The translations under genes were made by a program, and so were the position numbers. Shown here piece by piece: positions 5,548 to 9,441 of a DNA stretch of 9,441 nt. The stretch lies in the NCBI GenBank assembly GCA_030690175.1, contig JAUYHE010000023.1, forward strand, positions 1 through 9,441, given 5' to 3'. The DNA is from a bacterium. Lineage in GTDB: Bacteria; Patescibacteriota; Microgenomatia; Woykebacterales; RBG-16-39-9b. A model generated the notes under the pieces. That model had not been told where the DNA came from, did no database searches, and saw only the letters and a list, made by a program, of their open reading frames with translations. The first letter of the stretch is position 1. Every line of letters starts with the position of its first letter.

Positions 5548-6891
5548 TTAAGGCCGGCTTAACTTTTTCATTACCCAATTATTTATTTCGTCAACTTTTA
5601 TTCTTTCCTGCTTCATTGAATCTCGATCACGAACCGTAACCGCATCATCATTCAGTGAATCGAAATCAACAGTAACGCAGTAGGGAGTACCTATTTCGTC
5701 TTGCCGTCGGTAACGGCGGCCAATTGTTCCAACCTCATCATATATTGTCTCCCAGTTTTCTCTCAGATCTTTATGAATCTCTCTGGCAATTTTTGTGAGT
5801 TTTACATCTTTTACTAGTGGTAATATCGCGACTTTAATAGGGGAGAGGGTTGGGTTAAGTTTAAGAACAGTACGTGTTTCAGCTTCCCCTTTCTCAGCTG
5901 TTGGTGCTTTTTCCTCCGTATACGCATCAATAATAAGTGCGAGCATCATTCGGCCCACACCGATTGAAGGTTCGATCACATACGGAACTATTTTTTTCTT
6001 CGTTTCTTCATCGAAATAAGAAAGATCTTTGCCGCTCATCTTTGCGTGTTGCTTGAGATCATAATCTGTTCGATTAGCAATTCCCTCTAGCTCTCCCCAA
6101 CCCATGAAGGGCCAGTTGTACTCTATATCAACGCTGCGGGTTGCGTAGTGGGCTCTTTCATTGTCCTCATGCTCTCTGAAACGTAGGCTTTCTTTTTTCA
6201 ACCCTAGTGAGAGGTGCCAATCCATTCTTTCTTTTTGCCAATATTCAAAATCTTTTTCAGCCGTCTCGGGAAAGGTAAAATATTCCAGCTCCATCATTTC
6301 AAACTCGCGAACACGAAACAAAAAATTTCCGGTCGTGATTTCATTGCGAAAACCCTTACCAATCTGCGCAATCCCAAAAGGAAGTTTTACCCGCATAGTA
6401 TCTATCACATTACCGAAATTAACGAAAATTCCTTGGGCCGTTTCTGGCCGCAGAAAAGTTTCAGTCCCCTCCTCCTCCAACGGACCGATATGGGTTTTAA
6501 ACATCAGATTGAATTGTCGGGGAGCTGTCCAATCCTTTTTGCCACAAATCGGGCAATTCTTAGACTTTGGTAGAGTATCATCTCGGAATCTGGTATGGCA
6601 ATTTTTACACTCAACTAGAGGATCGGCGAAACTCTCAACGTGGCCAGAGGTATGCCAGACTTGGCGATTCATTAAAATCGCGCTATCAAGACCGACTACA
6701 TTATCTCTTTCCCGAACGATATTTTTCCACCACGCCTTTTTTATATTATTGGCTAATTCGACTCCAAGCGGACCGAGATCGTAGATACCTCCAAGACCGC
6801 TATAAATTTCACTGCCCGGAAATATAAAACCCCTCCGCTTCGAGAGGGAAACAACTTTATCCATTATATTAGTATCATTTTTATTATCCAC
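5548..6891 (-). CDS. glyS: Glycine--tRNA ligase, single-chain alpha2 type
   Basis: This class II synthetase charges tRNA-Gly with glycine in the cytoplasm. The 447 residues show the N-terminal SLSKRRGFIFPGSEIYSGL (15-33) and a zinc-site pattern of two CxxC pairs (C95/C98 and C113/C116). The catalytic core follows with LRPETAQGIFVNF (147-159), motif 2 around FRNEI (181-185), REFEMMELEYF (195-205) and motif 3 GVGRMM (311-316). The anticodon-binding domain starts near PIKVAILPLV (351-360). This is the eukaryote/archaea-like homodimer, not the alpha2-beta2 GlyQ/GlyS pair. The start is GTG 6891, five bases after GGAG; ATG 6864 is an internal alternative. It follows recO, as glyQ does in Bacillus subtilis. 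A degenerate copy of its 5' end lies just upstream. Confidence 0.96.
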   Translation of the reverse strand: MDNKNDTNIMDKVVSLSKRRGFIFPGSEIYSGLGGIYDLGPLGVELANNIKKAWWKNIVRERDNVVGLDSAILMNRQVWHTSGHVESFADPLVECKNCHTRFRDDTLPKSKNCPICGKKDWTAPRQFNLMFKTHIGPLEEEGTETFLRPETAQGIFVNFGNVIDTMRVKLPFGIAQIGKGFRNEITTGNFLFRVREFEMMELEYFTFPETAEKDFEYWQKERMDWHLSLGLKKESLRFREHEDNERAHYATRSVDIEYNWPFMGWGELEGIANRTDYDLKQHAKMSGKDLSYFDEETKKKIVPYVIEPSIGVGRMMLALIIDAYTEEKAPTAEKGEAETRTVLKLNPTLSPIKVAILPLVKDVKLTKIAREIHKDLRENWETIYDEVGTIGRRYRRQDEIGTPYCVTVDFDSLNDDAVTVRDRDSMKQERIKVDEINNWVMKKLSRP

Positions 6892-6972
6892 TTTATCTCC
6901 TTAGTTAAGGTGTTTTGCGTCGCTTTGCGAACTAGAACCCCCTCCGCTTGGCAAGGGAAACAATTTGTCCAT
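6827..6972 (-). repeat. Imperfect duplication of the glyS 5' end
   Basis: Two segments starting with ATGGA, at 6972-6936 and 6864-6827, match at about 32 of 38 positions with a one-base gap. Both contain TTGTTTCCCT and AAGCGGAGGGG. The offset is 108 bases. Weaker similarity continues upstream in both: a GGAGAT Shine-Dalgarno, then a start codon and a short polar N-terminal extension. Below the shared block the two copies diverge completely. This looks like a partial tandem duplication of the glyS initiation region that has since decayed or been reused. Confidence 0.75.
6897..6910 (-). promoter_or_regulatory. glyS Shine-Dalgarno fused to the leader ORF stop
   Basis: The glyS ribosome-binding site AAGGAG (6902-6897) begins within the TAA stop (6903-6901) of the upstream short ORF. 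Directly before it, CCTT (6910-6907) can pair with AAGG (6902-6899) across a 4-base loop, weakly masking the site. A ribosome ending the short ORF would open this hairpin and sit at the glyS start. Confidence 0.5.
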
Positions 6973-6993
6973 TAGTTTACTCTCGCTATTCAT
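6901..6993 (-). CDS. Possible 30-residue leader peptide with Gly-Gly-Gly, upstream of glyS
   Basis: An ATG at 6993 has GGAG four bases upstream and opens a 30-codon frame ending at TAA 6903-6901. The peptide starts MNSESKLMDK, which parallels the glyS N-terminus (VDNKNDTNIMDK). It then shifts frame by a one-base deletion relative to glyS, so the shared AGCGGAGGGG stretch reads Ser-Gly-Gly-Gly (residues 16-19), followed by three Ser. Its stop codon overlaps the glyS ribosome-binding site. Consecutive codons for the cognate amino acid are a hallmark of leader peptides that regulate synthetase or biosynthetic operons, for example the Phe-rich leader of pheST in E. coli. It may equally be an untranslated remnant of the duplication. 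No membrane segment is seen. Confidence 0.45.
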   Translation of the reverse strand: MNSESKLMDKLFPLPSGGGSSSQSDAKHLN

Positions 6994-7001
6994 AAATCTC
7001 C

Positions 7002-7030
7002 AGTATAGATCCACCGATCAATATTTACAA
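7002..7030 (-). promoter_or_regulatory. Candidate promoter for the leader ORF and glyS
   Basis: A -35-like TTGTAA (7030-7025) and a -10 TATACT (7007-7002) are separated by 17 bases in the recO-glyS gap. The predicted start falls within two or three bases of the leader ORF ATG at 6993. Transcripts from here would therefore be nearly leaderless for that ORF and would lack its GGAG. The -35 has two mismatches, so confidence is moderate. Confidence 0.5.
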
Positions 7031-7039
7031 TTTGATATT

Positions 7040-7801
7040 TTAATATTGAGCGACCTTTTCAAGAAATTTCACGCTTTTCAGCTCTTTTTCAAGTATATAC
7101 TCGATATAATATCTGGTTTGTCTTGCAATCTCTTGACTTAGCAGCCCTCTTATCGAAATTTTATCAATTTTTGGCCAATCCTCCTCTTGAAGGAAACGCA
7201 GAGCCTTGATGGCGTTTATTGATATTGGTTCAGCAAAAAGGGAACTGCTTGCGCAACTTTTATCAATAACTCCGCCTAGTTGTGGTGATAGGAAATTATT
7301 TTCAGCGTCTATTATTCTATTGCAGCTTACGCACCGACGAAGTTGTGGTTTGAAACCAACCAGGTCTAAAAACTTGACTTCGAACGTACGCAATATTTTG
7401 CTCACGTTTTCTAAATTTTTTTCTCTATCTAAAAGTTGGAGGTGGAGAAGCAGTAGATCAAAAACCGCCCTACCACCCTGACCATCAGCCAAAAATTCGT
7501 TCGTCACTTCGGCAATATGAAATCCCGAACTTACCTTTTTTAAATCTTCCTTTGCATTTTTAAAAGTGTGCAGGGTTTCTACTTCGGTAACTACATCAAG
7601 ATTTTTCCCTTTCGCAAAATAGGCTTTTACGTGATTTAAAAGAGCTAGATTTGGACCGCGGCGTGAGGCAATTTTGCGCACACCTTTTGCAATTGCGGTA
7701 AATTTACCTTTATATTTGGAAAGAAATGTTATTAGACGATCGGCCTCGCCAAAATTAGCTGTTTTTAATATAACTGCTTCAGCACCATAGGTACGTGCCA
7801 T
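7040..7801 (-). CDS. recO: DNA repair protein RecO
   Basis: RecO works in RecF-pathway recombinational repair, annealing single strands and helping RecR load RecA onto SSB-coated DNA. The 253 residues start with the OB-fold domain: AEAVILKTANFGEADRLITF (7-26), then KGVRK (39-43). A helical domain follows, with a zinc-site region around CVSC (157-160) and LSPQLGGV (171-178). The usual fourth-quarter CxxC is DKSC (180-183) here, so one of four cysteines is replaced by Asp180. Length is normal. It starts nine bases after the DUF4012 stop with no clear Shine-Dalgarno, suggesting coupling. Its position before a glycyl-tRNA synthetase echoes the era-recO-glyQ-glyS order of Bacillus subtilis. Confidence 0.93.
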   Translation of the reverse strand: MARTYGAEAVILKTANFGEADRLITFLSKYKGKFTAIAKGVRKIASRRGPNLALLNHVKAYFAKGKNLDVVTEVETLHTFKNAKEDLKKVSSGFHIAEVTNEFLADGQGGRAVFDLLLLHLQLLDREKNLENVSKILRTFEVKFLDLVGFKPQLRRCVSCNRIIDAENNFLSPQLGGVIDKSCASSSLFAEPISINAIKALRFLQEEDWPKIDKISIRGLLSQEIARQTRYYIEYILEKELKSVKFLEKVAQY

Positions 7802-7810
7802 AAAACTAAG

Positions 7811-9441
7811 TTACACTTTAAACTCAAGTATTGTGTCTTTTTTTAAGTCAAATTCGAACAGTTTTCTACCGTTTATCTTCGTTATCACGTGCGGATCGGT
7901 GGTGCCTCCTTGTTTTTGAATTAGGAGTTTATAAATCTGGCCTTTTTTTACTTTAAAAGGAAGGGTATAGGTAAAGGTGGCCTCACTAAAATTCAGAGGT
8001 AGCGTTCGCGAAAAACTTTCCCACACTGTTTTTCCCAGCTCCTCTTTTTGGGCAAAATCAGCGTAAACCTCCTTTTTGATCAGTTTTGACCCCTTCGGCA
8101 CGTACAGCCTCATCCAATTTTGGTAAACGGAATTCAGCCACCCATCTGCCTTTTCGGTATTGCGCAAGGTCACTCTTATTTTTTTTGTCACCGACCCATC
8201 AGCAGCGATCACAATATCCTGGTCGATAGCTGCTTTAATATAAAGATTACCTTTTAATCCAGCAAAGTTAGCATTATTAACGTGGAGATAATCTCCGTCA
8301 ACATTTTTGATTCTACCGGAATAATTTAGTTCTTCTACGAGCTTTTGCGATTTTTCGTCGTGAAAGTAAAACAAAATATTTTTGTTTTCGGCCGATTTCA
8401 CAAACGTCTCAAATATCGTTGGGAATTTTTCCGGTGGCGCCGCAAAAAGTTTTTTCAGCATTTCATCCATCAAATCTCCAACCAATCCCTTTCTTTCTCG
8501 TCTACCGCCCAGTAGTATCTCGGCATAGAGTTCCAGTTTATAAACCACATCCGGAATTTTATAAATCGGGTGAGGTTCGGCGGAAAAGGTTTCATTATAC
8601 TTTGCTATTTTGATTGGACCGGTGATTTCCAAAAATTTTCTAACTAGTTCGGTATCGATAGCGATTATACCGTCTATTTTTGGCATATTCGGAATGCGAT
8701 CGTAAAAACTTTCAAACTTTTGCGCGGAAATTTTAAAATCTGGCGAAAGATTGGTATCCCTAATGGGAAAGATCTTTAATAACAGATATTTTTGTAACGG
8801 CGCTGGGGGTGTTTCAAATGGAGAAAATCGCAAATCCAAACCGTAAATATCGTCACTAATAACGTCGACCAGCTTACCATCTTTTACTCTCGCAATACCG
8901 TAAGCGGAAATAAAACCACCAGTGGGCCGGAGTTCTTTGTCGTTCTGGAACCAAATCAGATAGGTTTTTTCCTTTTTGAAACCAAGAATAGACGGCAAGG
9001 CCGAAGTGGCGTCCTTCAAGAAAGGTAGGCCCTCTTGGGCTTTTCTTGCAAATCCTTGGGCATCGATCAACCCTTGATGAATGTTAATTCCACCCATCGT
9101 TAATGCTTTCGGATATCTATCTGGTTTTATCTGATCGATTTCTGCTCTTATTTGCTTTACATAATTACTTAAATCATCTGTTTGGGTAGATAAAGCCGGG
9201 AATACTTTCGTAACCAAAACTTCTACCTTTTCTTCGGCTTTTTGGTTGCTTTTTACTCCTTTTAGCCCAAGGATGTCGCCAAAGGGTAAAATTGAATCAG
9301 CCACTATTTCGCCGGCTTTAGTTACCAATATACCCGCTTTTACGGCGTGATCAGCATCGTGGTAATAATTATTTAAAAATGGTACCCAGCTTATAATTTT
9401 TAATTTAGATAAGTCTTTTTGGGATTTTTGCAAGCTAGTTC
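7811..9441 (-). CDS. DUF4012 domain protein, 5' end outside window
   Basis: The frame stays open to the window edge. The first candidate start inside is TTG 9433 without a ribosome-binding site, so the true start is probably upstream. Numbered from that TTG (540 residues), the diagnostic region is KTYLIWFQNDKELRPTGGF (156-174), then ISAYGI and SDDIYGLDL (193-201). This matches the DUF4012 hallmark of a FQN-ELRPTGGF core. The C-terminal part is beta-rich. Members usually have an N-terminal membrane anchor and an extracytoplasmic domain; that anchor would lie in the missing part, as no membrane helix is visible here. The family is common in Patescibacteria, Actinobacteria and Chloroflexi, often in several copies, and its function is unknown; a surface or envelope role is inferred. 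It is followed nine bases later by recO. Confidence 0.85.
   Translation of the reverse strand, partial: TSLQKSQKDLSKLKIISWVPFLNNYYHDADHAVKAGILVTKAGEIVADSILPFGDILGLKGVKSNQKAEEKVEVLVTKVFPALSTQTDDLSNYVKQIRAEIDQIKPDRYPKALTMGGINIHQGLIDAQGFARKAQEGLPFLKDATSALPSILGFKKEKTYLIWFQNDKELRPTGGFISAYGIARVKDGKLVDVISDDIYGLDLRFSPFETPPAPLQKYLLLKIFPIRDTNLSPDFKISAQKFESFYDRIPNMPKIDGIIAIDTELVRKFLEITGPIKIAKYNETFSAEPHPIYKIPDVVYKLELYAEILLGGRRERKGLVGDLMDEMLKKLFAAPPEKFPTIFETFVKSAENKNILFYFHDEKSQKLVEELNYSGRIKNVDGDYLHVNNANFAGLKGNLYIKAAIDQDIVIAADGSVTKKIRVTLRNTEKADGWLNSVYQNWMRLYVPKGSKLIKKEVYADFAQKEELGKTVWESFSRTLPLNFSEATFTYTLPFKVKKGQIYKLLIQKQGGTTDPHVITKINGRKLFEFDLKKDTILEFKV

Noticed and set aside
6161..6784. 207-codon open frame on the plus strand inside glyS
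   Set aside because: It is wholly antisense to a clearly conserved synthetase gene, and its translation shows no recognisable domain. The shorter plus-strand frames opposite murE, ftsI, rsmH, mraZ, recO and the DUF4012 gene were rejected for the same reason.
1..9441. CRISPR array, insertion sequence, prophage or toxin-antitoxin genes
   Set aside because: No spaced direct repeats, transposase or integrase motifs, phage genes or paired small toxin ORFs were seen. The coding content is housekeeping.

Overview
The window reads as a chromosomal housekeeping segment of a small-genome bacterium. It is most likely a member of the Candidate Phyla Radiation (Patescibacteria). This is inferred from four things: a DUF4012 protein, a MurE-type ligase that lacks most of its N-terminal domain, a single-chain GlyRS next to recO, and compact AT-rich sequence with short overlaps. 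TGA ends four genes (murE, ftsL, rsmH, mraZ) at sensible family lengths, so TGA appears to be a stop; this argues against the code-25 lineages. Every supported gene is on the minus strand, so transcription runs from high to low coordinates. The plus-strand open frames look like antisense shadows.

Region A (9441 to 5548): a 5'-truncated extracytoplasmic DUF4012 protein, recO, a possible 30-residue leader ORF, and glyS (alpha2-type glycyl-tRNA synthetase). The leader ORF has three consecutive Gly codons, its stop codon lies against the glyS Shine-Dalgarno, and it is partly a frameshifted duplicate of the glyS 5' end. A candidate promoter lies just upstream of it.

Region B (5547 to 5238): a 310-base gene-free regulatory region. 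In transcription order it holds a possible long-loop terminator for glyS, a near-consensus promoter (TTGACA, 17 bases, TACTAT), an array of 10-base direct repeats that fits a MraZ operator, an inverted copy of the same box, and a GC-rich leader that can form three successive hairpins ahead of mraZ.

Region C (5237 to 1): a division and cell-wall (dcw) cluster in the order mraZ, rsmH, ftsL-like, ftsI, murE, then a GlmU-type nucleotidyltransferase that runs off the window. Junctions are tight: one base between mraZ and rsmH, and ATGA overlaps at ftsL/ftsI and murE/glmU. The set links a transcriptional autoregulator (MraZ), 16S rRNA methylation (RsmH), septal synthesis (FtsL, FtsI) and peptidoglycan precursor supply (MurE, GlmU-type enzyme).

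The strongest unusual signals are regulatory: the MraZ operator placed immediately downstream of its promoter with a mirror-image box and structured leader, and the Gly-Gly-Gly leader ORF in front of glyS, which suggests an attenuation or coupling device for a glycine enzyme. Both are inferences from sequence alone.
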